Source: an uncultured Amylibacter sp. | GTDB taxonomy: Bacteria; Pseudomonadota; Alphaproteobacteria; Rhodobacterales; Rhodobacteraceae | DNA: 64,000 nt | Direction: 5' to 3' | NCBI GenBank assembly: GCA_947497475.1 | Contig: CANMGS010000002.1 | Location: forward strand, 864,249-928,248 | Shown here: piece by piece, positions 30,392-38,668 of the stretch | Numbering within the stretch: position 1 is the stretch's first letter | Layout of the letters: every line of letters begins with the position of its first letter | Translations under genes and position numbers: made by a program | The notes under the pieces: generated by a model | Database searches by the model: none | What the model was told of the DNA's origin: nothing | The model's input: only the letters and a program-made list of their open reading frames with translations

Positions 30392-30690
30392 GAGATTTAA
30401 CAAGATTTGAAAAGTTACCATTGGTTTGGTTGGAGTTGCGTGAGGCAACCACACGTGCGCGTTTGGATAGCATTAAGGTCATGAACTTTGAAAAAGAACA
30501 CGGCTTTACGCAATGGACTGCTGACGAAAAGGCAGACGATCAAATTTATGAGGAATGGGTTGTCTTGAGGGATGAGGCAGCAGCTGCACAGCAACGTGTT
30601 TCTTTGCTGGCAATGCAAGCGGATGCTGAGGGCATATTCCCATTAATCAGCCAGATCATCACAAAAACAAATGTGGGGGATTTGGTATGA
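30388..30690 (+). CDS. Early protein, unknown
   Basis: 100 aa from the ATG at 30388, which has AGGA 8 nt upstream; the longer frame starting at 30343 is unlikely. The protein is helical, with many charged and aromatic residues (WLELREATTRARLDS, KADDQIYEEWVVLRDEAAAAQQRV). No domain recognised. It is translationally coupled on both sides by ATGA overlaps. Confidence 0.6.
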   Translation: MRDLTRFEKLPLVWLELREATTRARLDSIKVMNFEKEHGFTQWTADEKADDQIYEEWVVLRDEAAAAQQRVSLLAMQADAEGIFPLISQIITKTNVGDLV

Positions 30691-30974
30691 GCTCTACTGA
30701 ATACGACGTTAAGGGTAATAGCTGTTCATTCGCTGTTTATAATAGCGATAACGTTAGGGTTACGCAGTTTTATGTATCTCAAGAACGTGCTGAGGCGGCT
30801 AAGGATCGGATGAATAAGAAGCATTCGAGCCAACTACGAAATTGCATGTGCTGCGGCAAAGAGTTCCTTAGCGAAGGTATACACAATCGACTTTGCAACG
30901 GTGGTACGGGATGCGGTGCAACCGCTGCCGATAAAACAATGTTGATGGGGCACTCCCCTTGGGATGCCATGTAA
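30687..30974 (+). CDS. Small early protein with a zinc-finger-like Cys cluster
   Basis: 95 aa. CMCCGKEFLS and a later CNGGTGCG pattern suggest a metal-binding knuckle at about residues 52-77. The next gene starts on its stop (TAATG). Function unknown; it could regulate or bind nucleic acid. Confidence 0.6.
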   Translation: MSSTEYDVKGNSCSFAVYNSDNVRVTQFYVSQERAEAAKDRMNKKHSSQLRNCMCCGKEFLSEGIHNRLCNGGTGCGATAADKTMLMGHSPWDAM

Positions 30975-31231
30975 TGCACCACGCCAGCCTTTCATCTAGT
31001 CCACGTTTGCTGAGAACCTTGCGAGTTCTACAAGAGGCAAATGGTGAGCTGACAACTTACGAGTTGTCACGAAAGGCTGAAATTTGTGCGGTCAATTCTG
31101 TGATCGCCGAACTGCGCCAAAACGGGGCAGAAATCACCTGCCGACAGGCCGTTGTGAACGGTCAACGTCGGTTCTTTTATAACTTAATCAAATCACCAGA
31201 GGGCTACGATGCGCGAACCCAAACTAATTGA
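30974..31231 (+). CDS. Small winged-helix-like early protein
   Basis: 85 aa from the ATG at 30974. The helix-turn pattern LRTLRVLQEANGELTTYELSRKAEICAVNSVIAELRQNG and the ending RRFFYNL fit a small winged HTH. It shares the stop region with the previous gene and overlaps the ParB-like gene by 23 nt. A phage early regulator or anti-host factor is possible. Confidence 0.6.
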   Translation: MHHASLSSSPRLLRTLRVLQEANGELTTYELSRKAEICAVNSVIAELRQNGAEITCRQAVVNGQRRFFYNLIKSPEGYDARTQTN

Positions 31232-32060
31232 AACAAGACGAGTAAAATTAACCGAGATTATAAGCGAAAACAGAATGCGACCTGTTAATGAGCTTGCAGT
31301 TGATACGCTGGAAAAATCCTATAACGAACTAGGCGTTTTGATCGAGAAAATTCAGCTTCGAAAAGTGGCTCACCGTGACGGTGTTCTTGTGCTTATGGAT
31401 GGTTCACACCGAATGGCATTGGCACATCGATTAAACTGGGACGATATCAAAGCTGACATATGGGATTGCAATGATGATCAAGCAGCCCTTTTCGAAGTAG
31501 ATAGCGGCTTAGCAAATGCGGAATTAAGTACATTGGAATTGGCAATATTCCTTGCCAAGAAGAAACGCATTTATGAGAAGCTTCATCCTGAAACTAAAGG
31601 TGGTGTTGCTGGCGGTTTAGCGCGGCAAAATTCAGCAAGCGACATCGTGTCGTTTGCTAAAAGTGTCGCCGAGAAACGAGATATTAGTGAGCGGCAAATT
31701 CAACGGCTGGTTGCCATTGGTTCTTCATTGTCACCGATGGAAGTTGCAGACCTTAACAAGATGGAAAAGCCAGTATCACTGGCAGTGCTGCAAGATTTAG
31801 CGAAGATCGACGAACCAATTATCCGCGGTGATGTTATAGCCCGCCTGACAGATGGGAAAGCGAGCAAGGTAAATGAGGCATTAGAACAATTAAATCCAAA
31901 AAAGAAGTCAGCCAAAAACCCAAAAGACGAAGCCTATTCAAAGCTTTTTCAGGCGTGGAAAAGAACGCCTAAAGCTGTCCAAAGACGTTTCGTGGATGAG
32001 AATAAAGACGATCTTTTTGGCCTTATAGCAGATGGTGAGGTTACACATGCAAGTAACTGA
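31209..32060 (+). CDS. ParB/Srx-domain protein
   Basis: 283 aa. The N-terminal ParB nuclease-like domain includes a GSHRMALAHRL motif (about residues 66-76), matching the GxHR motif of ParB proteins. The middle has an HTH-like region (KRDISERQIQRLVAIGSSLSPMEVADL). It lies directly before MuA, as seen in Mu-like phages of Alphaproteobacteria. The role, perhaps DNA binding or transposition targeting, is not known. It overlaps MuA by 14 nt. Confidence 0.8.
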   Translation: MREPKLIETRRVKLTEIISENRMRPVNELAVDTLEKSYNELGVLIEKIQLRKVAHRDGVLVLMDGSHRMALAHRLNWDDIKADIWDCNDDQAALFEVDSGLANAELSTLELAIFLAKKKRIYEKLHPETKGGVAGGLARQNSASDIVSFAKSVAEKRDISERQIQRLVAIGSSLSPMEVADLNKMEKPVSLAVLQDLAKIDEPIIRGDVIARLTDGKASKVNEALEQLNPKKKSAKNPKDEAYSKLFQAWKRTPKAVQRRFVDENKDDLFGLIADGEVTHASN

Positions 32061-34179
32061 GCCAAACAAAATTTGGTGGAGTGTGCGCGAAATTGCCGAT
32101 GCTACATTGCCTGAACTTCCAACTGCTCCCAAAAACATCATTGCTATGGCGAAAAGGCTTCGCTGGCAGGAACAAGCTTGCATGGCGCGCAAACGTCAAG
32201 GTCGAGGTGGTGGCTGGGAATACAATTGGCAACTTTTTCCGTTAGCAGCGCGTAAGTTTTTGTTGGCTCAAGTTGAGCAAGCAATCACAGATGATGCGAC
32301 CCCAATTATGGAACGCAATGAAGCTTGGCAATGGTTTGAAAGTTTACCTGAAAAAGCAAAACAAAAAGCTCAGAACAGATTGAATATTATCAATCAAGTT
32401 GCCCAGCTAGAAATGCTTGATGAAAACAAATTTACGGCTGTTGAAACAGTAGCACAAAGTGCAAAGGTCACGTCCCGTACAATCTGGAACTGGCTGTCTA
32501 TGATTGAACTGGTTAAGCCCGAAGATTATTTGCCATATCTTGCCCCACGCAATAAAGCGGCAAAACGGAACGACCCTAAAGCAAAATGCAGTCCTGAATT
32601 TATAGACCGTTTAAAAGCTGATTTTTTACGTCTTGAAGCCCCAACGTTTGCGTCAAGCTATCGCCGTGTAAAGCGCGTTTGTGAAGCTAATGGCTGGTCT
32701 GTATTGGCAATGCGCACAGCAAAACGCCGTATCGACGAATTGGTGCCGCGTGTAAGCCAAGTATTTGCACGTGAGGGCGTTTCAGGACTGCAGAGATGCT
32801 TCCCCCCGCAAACGCGCGACAAGACAGGCATGGTGGCCTTAGAAGGCGTCAATGCGGATTGTCATAAGATTGATGCATTCGTTCAATGGCCAGATGGTAG
32901 TATTGATCGTCCGCAGATCGTAGCATTCCAAGATTTATATTCTGGTAAAATCCTGAGTTGGCGTGTGGATCACACGCCGAATAAGGTTGCTGTGATGTCT
33001 GCTTTTGGAGACATGATTGAAGAATTTGGCATTCCACAGCGGTGCCTATTCGACAATGGGCGTGAGTTTGCAAACAAGTGGCTCACGGGTGGCACTAAAA
33101 CGCGGTTCCGTTACAAAATCCGTGAAGATGATCCACTTGGAGTGCTGCCACAGCTTGGTATCCATATACATTGGGCGCAACCAGCCAGCGGGCAATCAAA
33201 GCCTATTGAGCGCGCATTTAGAGACCTTGCAGACGATATTGCAAAAGACCCTAGATTTGCGGGCGCATATGTTGGCAATCGTCCTGATGCAAAACCTGAA
33301 AACTATATGTCCCATGCGGTACCTATTGAACAATTCTTGCAAGTGGTCGCGGATGGCATAGAGGAACACAACAGCCGTGAAGGTCGTTTATCTGAAACCG
33401 CAAACGGCCGCAGCTTTGATCAAACATTTAACGAAAGCTATGCGAAAAACCCAATCCGTAAGGCGACAGAAGAACAACGTCGCCTATGGTTGATGGGGCA
33501 AGAAATCAAAACCATGCACGGATCGCATGGTTTGGTGAAAATTCATGACAACGAATACTTCTCTGACTGGATGAGCGAGTATGCTGGGCAAAAAATCATT
33601 GCCCGATTTGATCCAGAAGATTTACACGCTGGCCTTTATATCTATGCGCTCAATGGTGAGTTCATGGGCTTTGCAGCCTGTAAGCTCAAAACTGGGTTCT
33701 TTAATCTTGAGGATGCACAGGAAACAGCGCGACTTAGAAGCAAAGAACTGCGGGCTCAGAAACGTTACCTTAAAACAATACGCCCTGTAGAAACTAACGA
33801 TTTTGCAGCCGAATTGGATGCTGTAGGCAAGAAACCTTCTGAGATTGTTGAAAGCAAAGTTGTCAGCGCACAGTTTGGCAAAAAAGCGGCAGCCGCACAG
33901 TTGGTCAAAAAACCCGAGATTAAAGACACGGAAACACCAGAACAAAAAGCGCAACATGAAGCGTTTATTGCTGAGTTTCCAAAGCAGCAAAAAGCCAAAG
34001 CCAAAAAACAAAACACACCAGAAGAAAACTTCGAAAAAGCGTTGGAGATTATGGCGCGTTCTGAGGCAGGAAAGCCCGTTGGTGAAGCTGAGGCCAAATG
34101 GTTGAGAAGCTATCAAACGACGCCAGAATATCGGGGTCACATGATGGTGCACGAAGATTTTAAGAGCCGCAGCTCTTAA
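32047..34179 (+). CDS. MuA-type transposase (phage integrase/replicase)
   Basis: 710 aa from the ATG at 32047 with GGTGAGG upstream. The N-terminal winged helix (KIWWSVREIADATLPELP) binds ends or enhancer. The DDE residues are D271 (VNADCHKI), D336 (CLFDNGREFANKWLTGG, the Mu-type motif) and E388 (QSKPIERAF). The C-terminal 150 residues are charged and probably interact with MuB. It catalyses replicative transposition of the phage and lytic growth. The frame is intact. Confidence 0.96.
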   Translation: MQVTEPNKIWWSVREIADATLPELPTAPKNIIAMAKRLRWQEQACMARKRQGRGGGWEYNWQLFPLAARKFLLAQVEQAITDDATPIMERNEAWQWFESLPEKAKQKAQNRLNIINQVAQLEMLDENKFTAVETVAQSAKVTSRTIWNWLSMIELVKPEDYLPYLAPRNKAAKRNDPKAKCSPEFIDRLKADFLRLEAPTFASSYRRVKRVCEANGWSVLAMRTAKRRIDELVPRVSQVFAREGVSGLQRCFPPQTRDKTGMVALEGVNADCHKIDAFVQWPDGSIDRPQIVAFQDLYSGKILSWRVDHTPNKVAVMSAFGDMIEEFGIPQRCLFDNGREFANKWLTGGTKTRFRYKIREDDPLGVLPQLGIHIHWAQPASGQSKPIERAFRDLADDIAKDPRFAGAYVGNRPDAKPENYMSHAVPIEQFLQVVADGIEEHNSREGRLSETANGRSFDQTFNESYAKNPIRKATEEQRRLWLMGQEIKTMHGSHGLVKIHDNEYFSDWMSEYAGQKIIARFDPEDLHAGLYIYALNGEFMGFAACKLKTGFFNLEDAQETARLRSKELRAQKRYLKTIRPVETNDFAAELDAVGKKPSEIVESKVVSAQFGKKAAAAQLVKKPEIKDTETPEQKAQHEAFIAEFPKQQKAKAKKQNTPEENFEKALEIMARSEAGKPVGEAEAKWLRSYQTTPEYRGHMMVHEDFKSRSS

Positions 34180-34256
34180 AAAATTGCCGCCGCAAAGGGT
34201 GCATCCGATGCAGCGGCTTAACAAATGGGCAAAAGCCCAGAATGAATGAGGACAAA

Positions 34257-35000
34257 ATGGCAGAAACAGAAAGACTTTACAACTCTGTTGCACCACTAAG
34301 AAATGTGGCGGCATTAGTAGCCCTTATCGATCAAGCAAAAAACAGATCGTTAGGTTTACCTGGTCTTGCAACATTCTACGGACCATCAGGTTACGGCAAG
34401 ACGACTGCAGCGGTTTATGCTGCGAATAAATATGACGCCTACCAAGTGCAAATGAAAAGCGTTTGGACTGGCAAATCATTATGTGAAGCTTTGGTTAAAG
34501 AAATGGGTCTTGAACCAGCTAAAACTATTGCAAAGATGGTGGATCAGATATCCCAACAGTTGGCTATTTCTGATGGTGTTCTGATTATCGATGAAGCCGA
34601 TTATTTGTGCAAAAACTCTCTAATAGAGGTCGTGCGTGATATGTACGAAAGCTCTATGGCTCCAATCATCTTAATTGGTGAAGAAAAGCTCCCTCAGAAA
34701 CTCATGAAGTGGGAACGTGTTCATGGACGTATGTTGGAATGGACTGCAGCACAACCAGCAGCTTTGAGTGATATTGATCATTTAGCTAAGATTTACTGTC
34801 CTAACTTAACCTTAGACGATGAGTTTAAGTCGCATTTATTGAAATCATCTGGCGGATCAATCAGGCGCGTTTGTGTTAACTTAGAGCGCGTCCAAATTCA
34901 TGCACGTACAAATGATATTGAACTCATTGATATGGAGACTTGGGGTAAAAAATCATTCTTCCGCACTGATGCACCTAGACCACGTCGGGAGCTTGCATAA
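34257..35000 (+). CDS. MuB-type AAA+ ATPase (transposition target selector)
   Basis: 247 aa from the ATG at 34257 (GAGGA upstream); the ATG at 34242 is weaker. Walker A GPSGYGKT at residues 42-49, Walker B with IDEAD at 111-115. It assembles on target DNA and recruits MuA. Its position directly after MuA is diagnostic. The next gene starts on its stop codon. Confidence 0.93.
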   Translation: MAETERLYNSVAPLRNVAALVALIDQAKNRSLGLPGLATFYGPSGYGKTTAAVYAANKYDAYQVQMKSVWTGKSLCEALVKEMGLEPAKTIAKMVDQISQQLAISDGVLIIDEADYLCKNSLIEVVRDMYESSMAPIILIGEEKLPQKLMKWERVHGRMLEWTAAQPAALSDIDHLAKIYCPNLTLDDEFKSHLLKSSGGSIRRVCVNLERVQIHARTNDIELIDMETWGKKSFFRTDAPRPRRELA

Positions 35001-35611
35001 TGGGGAGACGCCCTGAGGATATCGCACAGCAAAACCCATCAATGGGACACGGCCAGCAAGCCGTGTGGACAAAGGTGCGTGAATTGAAATGCTTTGGCGT
35101 AGAGGATTTATGGCTATCCGTTGATATGGAACGTCGATCAATCGCCCAATATCTGGAACGTTTAGAAGCTGGTGGCATAATCAAATGCACCAATTCGGAC
35201 GAAACAGGCCAAGGTGCATTTGTTACCAATAAATACGAACTTATCAAAGATGTTGGCTTAACTGCACCACGGTTTACGCCAAAAGGTAACAAAGTTTCTG
35301 CAGGGCAAAAGAAGCATAATATGTGGCGTTCAATGCGGATGATGAAGATATTCTCAACAAAAGATTTGGCGTTGCATTCTAGCAATGATGAATTGACGGT
35401 TTCATCGAAAGCAGCGGCAACATATGTCGGATATTTGCTTAGGGCTGAATATCTACGGGTGTTTAAAAAACGTGGAGTTGACCAGCCAAACAATTTGTAT
35501 CGGTTGATCAAAGATACAGGACCCAAGTATCCAATGGTGCAGCGTTCAACGGCTCAGCTTTTTGACCAGAATTTACAAAAAGTCACATTCATTTTTGAGG
35601 TGGCGAAATGA
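35000..35611 (+). CDS. Early protein with two winged-helix-like regions, unknown
   Basis: 203 aa. Residues 25-65 (VRELKCFGVEDLWLSVDMERRSIAQYLERLEAGGII) and 108-150 (RMMKIFSTKDLALHSSNDELTVSSKAAATYVGYLLRA) look like HTH units. It has GRRPEDIAQ and GPKYPMVQRSTAQLFD segments. It overlaps the next gene by four bases. Probably an early regulator. Confidence 0.6.
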   Translation: MGRRPEDIAQQNPSMGHGQQAVWTKVRELKCFGVEDLWLSVDMERRSIAQYLERLEAGGIIKCTNSDETGQGAFVTNKYELIKDVGLTAPRFTPKGNKVSAGQKKHNMWRSMRMMKIFSTKDLALHSSNDELTVSSKAAATYVGYLLRAEYLRVFKKRGVDQPNNLYRLIKDTGPKYPMVQRSTAQLFDQNLQKVTFIFEVAK

Positions 35612-35973
35612 GTAAATCTGTTCAATCCGCAAAGGACGCATGGGGCAATGATATGCCTGATTGGGTTTTGATCTTAGCTGAAAAATGTGATGCAAGCTCA
35701 CAAGTCAAAGTTGCTAAGGAATTGAAGCGCTCAACGGCTTTAGTAAACCTTGTTTTAAACAACAAATATACGGGTGATATGCAAGCCGTAGAAGATTACA
35801 TCCGTGGCTTTTTTATGAATAAGACAATCGCTTGCCCATCTTTGGGGGAAATTCCTGCCAATGATTGCCACGATTGGCGCAAGAAAGCCCAGAAATTTTC
35901 AAATGCAAACATCTTACGAGTGCGTATGTACCGCGCTTGTACGAGCTGCCCTGTAAATCAAAAGGATCATTAA
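35608..35973 (+). CDS. Early protein with HTH and Cys-rich C-terminus
   Basis: 121 aa. An HTH-like helix pair at about residues 28-52 (ASSQVKVAKELKRSTALVNLVLNN), a C-terminal CHDW and a CTSCPVN motif. Similar small genes sit after MuB in other transposable phages. It is close-packed between two early genes; its function is unknown. Confidence 0.6.
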   Translation: MSKSVQSAKDAWGNDMPDWVLILAEKCDASSQVKVAKELKRSTALVNLVLNNKYTGDMQAVEDYIRGFFMNKTIACPSLGEIPANDCHDWRKKAQKFSNANILRVRMYRACTSCPVNQKDH

Positions 35974-35974
35974 A

Positions 35975-36202
35975 ATGGCTTTTAACGTTGATAAAGAAGC
36001 TTTTACAAAACGGCTTCGTCAAGCGGTGCGCGCATTAGATAAAAAGTATAATATCATTGCAAAAGACTGCGGCATTTCTTTGCCAAGTTTGGAATATTAT
36101 TTGTATCAAGGCGGCATCCCAAATGGGGTAGCTCTGGCGCAAATCTGTAAGGGTCTTGGTATATCTGCAGATTGGCTTTTGTTTGGCGAGGACGCAACAT
36201 GA
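35975..36202 (+). CDS. Small HTH protein (XRE-like)
   Basis: 75 aa. DKKYNIIAKDCGISLPSLEYYLYQGGIPNGVALAQICKGLGISADWLLFG is a typical Cro/C1 HTH. It ends WLLFGEDAT, like many phage Cro-type proteins. Candidate Cro/Ner regulator of the early phase. Confidence 0.75.
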   Translation: MAFNVDKEAFTKRLRQAVRALDKKYNIIAKDCGISLPSLEYYLYQGGIPNGVALAQICKGLGISADWLLFGEDAT

Positions 36203-36432
36203 GCCACCGCACATTCAATTGGACAAATGAAGAAATGATTACCCACGCCCAACAAGGTATTGGGAAAGTCGTTATTGCTGGATACCGCGGCGCAACTGAT
36301 GTGAGCATTGAAGAAACCGTCGCTATGGCAACATGCCTTCTATGCTTAGGTGTTCCACCGATCACCAAAGATGCAGCTCAAGCAATCCTTAAACCACCCC
36401 ACAAACCCGTAGATGGAGACGACGCATTATGA
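36199..36432 (+). CDS. Small early protein, unknown
   Basis: 77 aa from the ATG at 36199, overlapping the HTH stop by four bases (ATGA); an upstream in-frame start at 36172 would overlap more. It has a conserved-looking SIEETVAMATCLLCLGVPPITKDAAQA segment. No domain recognised. Confidence 0.55.
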   Translation: MSHRTFNWTNEEMITHAQQGIGKVVIAGYRGATDVSIEETVAMATCLLCLGVPPITKDAAQAILKPPHKPVDGDDAL

Positions 36433-37049
36433 GTGATCAATGCAAAACACCCGATGATGAGCTTATTGAGCGGCCAGATGGTAGCTTTATACCTTTTGGA
36501 AAACTAGAACCACGTGAGCAATTGGCACATGATTTAACTAAAAAGGTTGTCAGATACGCAAACAACTTTTCTGATCTATTGTTGAAATTCAAGACGGAAA
36601 CAATTGCCGAATTGGTTGCTTACCGACATATGATGTTAGAGGAATACAGCATTAAAGTTGGCGGCAAAGCTGGCGGCATAACATTGCGTACTGCAGATAA
36701 AAAAGCACGTGTGCAATTAGCAATTTCAACAACGATCACATTTAACGAAGACCTAGAAGCTGCGAAGATTTTGATTGATGAATGCCTGGAAGAATGGGCG
36801 GAAACTAGCGGCCCCGAAATCCGCGAAATCATCACAAAGGTGTTTAAGGTAAACACGAAAGGCCGTTTGGACACACAAGGCATTCTAGGCTTGCGTGAAC
36901 ATAAGTTTGACCACCCGAAATGGACAAAGGCGATGGAAGCTATCGAAGCCGCTATCTGCCGCGATAATCAAACATCTTATCTCTATTTTTTCCACACAGA
37001 CGACAATGGTGTGGAGCATAGAATTTCACTGGATTTTGCCAATGTCTAA
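36429..37049 (+). CDS. DUF3164 family protein
   Basis: 206 aa. It resembles DUF3164 proteins of Mu-like phages: YSIKVGGKAGGITLRTADKKARVQLAISTTITFNEDLEAAK followed by EIREIITKVFKVNTKGRLDTQGILGLR. The family's role is unclear, possibly DNA replication or recombination. It overlaps both neighbours by a few bases. Confidence 0.85.
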   Translation: MSDQCKTPDDELIERPDGSFIPFGKLEPREQLAHDLTKKVVRYANNFSDLLLKFKTETIAELVAYRHMMLEEYSIKVGGKAGGITLRTADKKARVQLAISTTITFNEDLEAAKILIDECLEEWAETSGPEIREIITKVFKVNTKGRLDTQGILGLREHKFDHPKWTKAMEAIEAAICRDNQTSYLYFFHTDDNGVEHRISLDFANV

Positions 37050-37215
37050 GCAAGCAGTAACCGAAAGCGAATTGTTCGCATTGCGCGCTGCATATGCGCT
37101 CTTAGTTAAAGGATTTGAAAAAGGTTACTTCGATATGTCGAATGATCAATTTCAACTCGATTTTGACTGTATCTGCGAAGAGCTTGGCGAACCTACTGTG
37201 CCAATTGAACATTAA
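37042..37215 (+). CDS. Small early protein, unknown
   Basis: 57 aa from the ATG at 37042, overlapping the DUF3164 stop by eight bases; too short to be obvious. MSKQAVTESELFALRAAYALLVKG then acidic C-terminus. Its tight overlap and good composition support it. Function unknown. Confidence 0.5.
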   Translation: MSKQAVTESELFALRAAYALLVKGFEKGYFDMSNDQFQLDFDCICEELGEPTVPIEH

Positions 37216-37232
37216 GAAGAGGAAACCCTATA

Positions 37233-37445
37233 ATGAACTTTATACAATTTTTATTCTCAGCCGTAGTTTCATATGCGTGTGCTGCGATGCTTTCGTCGCA
37301 CGTATTTATGGACATAACGAAGACCGATTGGACGAACCTATGGACGTACTTTTGGTGGGCAGTATCTGTGCCAGTTACAGTCTTATTATTTACGGCTATC
37401 GCGATGGTGATTGTATGCCTTCTTGCATACTTCTTGGATCGATAG
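37233..37445 (+). CDS. Small two-helix membrane protein
   Basis: 70 aa. Helices at about residues 4-25 (IQFLFSAVVSYACAAMLSSHVF) and 42-67 (WWAVSVPVTVLLFTAIAMVIVCLLAYFL). GAGGAAA precedes the ATG. It may be an early membrane factor; function unknown. Confidence 0.55.
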   Translation: MNFIQFLFSAVVSYACAAMLSSHVFMDITKTDWTNLWTYFWWAVSVPVTVLLFTAIAMVIVCLLAYFLDR

Positions 37446-37458
37446 GGGAAGTATTCAA

Positions 37459-37905
37459 ATGGTTGATCGCGCCCTACAACGTAAAATCCATGTTGCTTGC
37501 CGCGAGCTCGGTTTGGATGGTGATGCACGTCATGCCGTTCAGATCGCAGCTTGTGGCAAAGCGTCTATGAAGGACATGGACGACAACGATTTAACATTGG
37601 TTATAAACCACCTTAAAGATCGCGGCTGGAAGCCTAAGAAACCAACTGCGAAGCAATATCGCAAAGCAGCACCCCGCGCTGATCTTAGATTTGTGCATGT
37701 GCTTTGGCGGCTCCTGGGCGAAGCTGGTGTTTTAGACCAACCCACTCGGGCGGGTTTAAACGCATTTGTCCGCAAACGGTTTGAGGCAACTTGGGAAAGT
37801 GTACCGATCGATATCGATGCGCTGCGGGATCACGAACAGATTAACGATGTTGTAGAAGCTCTAAAGGCTTGGTGTGGCCGTGTTGGAGTAAAACTAGACA
37901 GATGA
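37459..37905 (+). CDS. gemA: GemA/gp16-like regulatory protein
   Basis: 148 aa from the ATG at 37459, with GGGGAAG upstream. VDRALQRKIHVACRELGLDGDARHAVQIAACGKASMKDMDDNDLTLVINHLKDRGWKP is the phage GemA (gp16) family signature. In Mu GemA modulates host gene expression and DNA supercoiling. It overlaps the next gene by four bases. Confidence 0.9.
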   Translation: MVDRALQRKIHVACRELGLDGDARHAVQIAACGKASMKDMDDNDLTLVINHLKDRGWKPKKPTAKQYRKAAPRADLRFVHVLWRLLGEAGVLDQPTRAGLNAFVRKRFEATWESVPIDIDALRDHEQINDVVEALKAWCGRVGVKLDR

Positions 37906-38156
37906 AGAAGTCCCGCGTTCATGTCACAGATCACGCCGTTCTGCGTTACCTAGAGCGTGTGCATGGCGTTGACATGGAAGGTTTACGCCGCCGCATTGGA
38001 AAGACTGTCGATACTGCGGTCAAAGCTGGTGCAAATGGCCTGATGTTTGAAGGCGTTAAATACCGCTTACACAAGAACACAGTGATCACAATCGTTGCGG
38101 GTGAAAGCATTGTGAAACGAAGAAACCGAAAAGTGCGCAGAGGGAAAATCAAATGA
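37902..38156 (+). CDS. Small basic phage protein, unknown
   Basis: 84 aa from the ATG at 37902, overlapping gemA by four bases. VHVTDHAVLRYLERVHGVDMEGLRRRI and a basic C-terminus (KRRNRKVRRGK). Such HAVLRYLER genes are common in alphaproteobacterial phages; nothing is known about their function. Confidence 0.6.
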   Translation: MKKSRVHVTDHAVLRYLERVHGVDMEGLRRRIGKTVDTAVKAGANGLMFEGVKYRLHKNTVITIVAGESIVKRRNRKVRRGKIK

Positions 38157-38545
38157 CTGATGAATTTGCGAATACACTGATCGAACGCTTTGTTGAAATC
38201 ATTGGCAAAGTTGACACTGAAAAGCTTTTGAGAGAGCGCGGCGGCACTGAAATATCTATCCCAAAGAAAGCTGATAATTCGGCTCTATCAAAGATCATAG
38301 GCTTGGAAGCAACCAATCGTCTGATCAAAGGCTTTGGGGATGGTAAAGTTGTTTTGCCTTGCGGTGATTACCGTGGTGAAGCTGGGCGCAAGAAACGTGC
38401 AATTGAAATGCTCAAAGAAGGCAAATCGCCGAATGAAATCGCTCTAGCTTGCGATATGCACAGCCGCACGGTCTGGAAATACAAAGCAGAAATGCTCAAA
38501 GAAGAAACCAATTCTCAGCAGATGGGTCTACCATTTGACAAGTAA
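38153..38545 (+). CDS. Mor/C-type transcription activator
   Basis: 130 aa. N-terminal dimerisation part (TLIERFVEIIGKVDTEKLL), then LVGLEATNRLIKGFGDGKVVLPCGDYRG-like region and an HTH (KSPNEIALACDMHSRTVWKYKAEM). It matches the Mor family that turns on middle/late transcription in Mu. Only one member is seen here, so it may do the job of both Mor and C. The first late-type repeat lies 50 bases downstream. Confidence 0.85.
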   Translation: MTDEFANTLIERFVEIIGKVDTEKLLRERGGTEISIPKKADNSALSKIIGLEATNRLIKGFGDGKVVLPCGDYRGEAGRKKRAIEMLKEGKSPNEIALACDMHSRTVWKYKAEMLKEETNSQQMGLPFDK

Positions 38546-38565
38546 CACAGTTTTTTGCAACTGTG
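38546..38565 (+). terminator. Hairpin after the Mor-like gene
   Basis: A 7-bp stem CACAGTT/AACTGTG with a 6-nt loop begins directly at the mor stop codon. There is no long T run after it, so it may be an attenuator or RNA stabiliser. Confidence 0.5.
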
Positions 38566-38594
38566 CGCTCTGATCACCCACCAATAAAAACACC

Positions 38595-38615
38595 CAAACC
38601 TGAACACTGGCAGGG
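38595..38615 (+). promoter_or_regulatory. Late-promoter repeat, copy 1 (before lysis genes)
   Basis: A 21-bp word ending in CTGGCAGGG is identical to 45754-45774 and embedded in about 40 bases of similar sequence (ACCA, ATAAA, AACA spacers). It has dyad symmetry CCTG-N8-CAGG. It lies 54 bases before the lysis start and directly after the activator gene. Position equals Mu Plys; the binding protein is inferred to be the Mor-type activator. Confidence 0.7.
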
Positions 38616-38668
38616 GGCATTTAATTAAGCCCGCGAGGTAGTTTCGTTTTATCGAACGGAGCCCCCAA

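Noticed and set aside
33622..34314. A 230-codon minus-strand frame in the transposase gene
   Set aside because: Cys/Phe-rich composition without motifs, antisense to the MuA C-terminus; shadow.
34975..35526. A 183-codon minus-strand frame
   Set aside because: Antisense to an early gene that has tight coupling to its neighbours; no motif.
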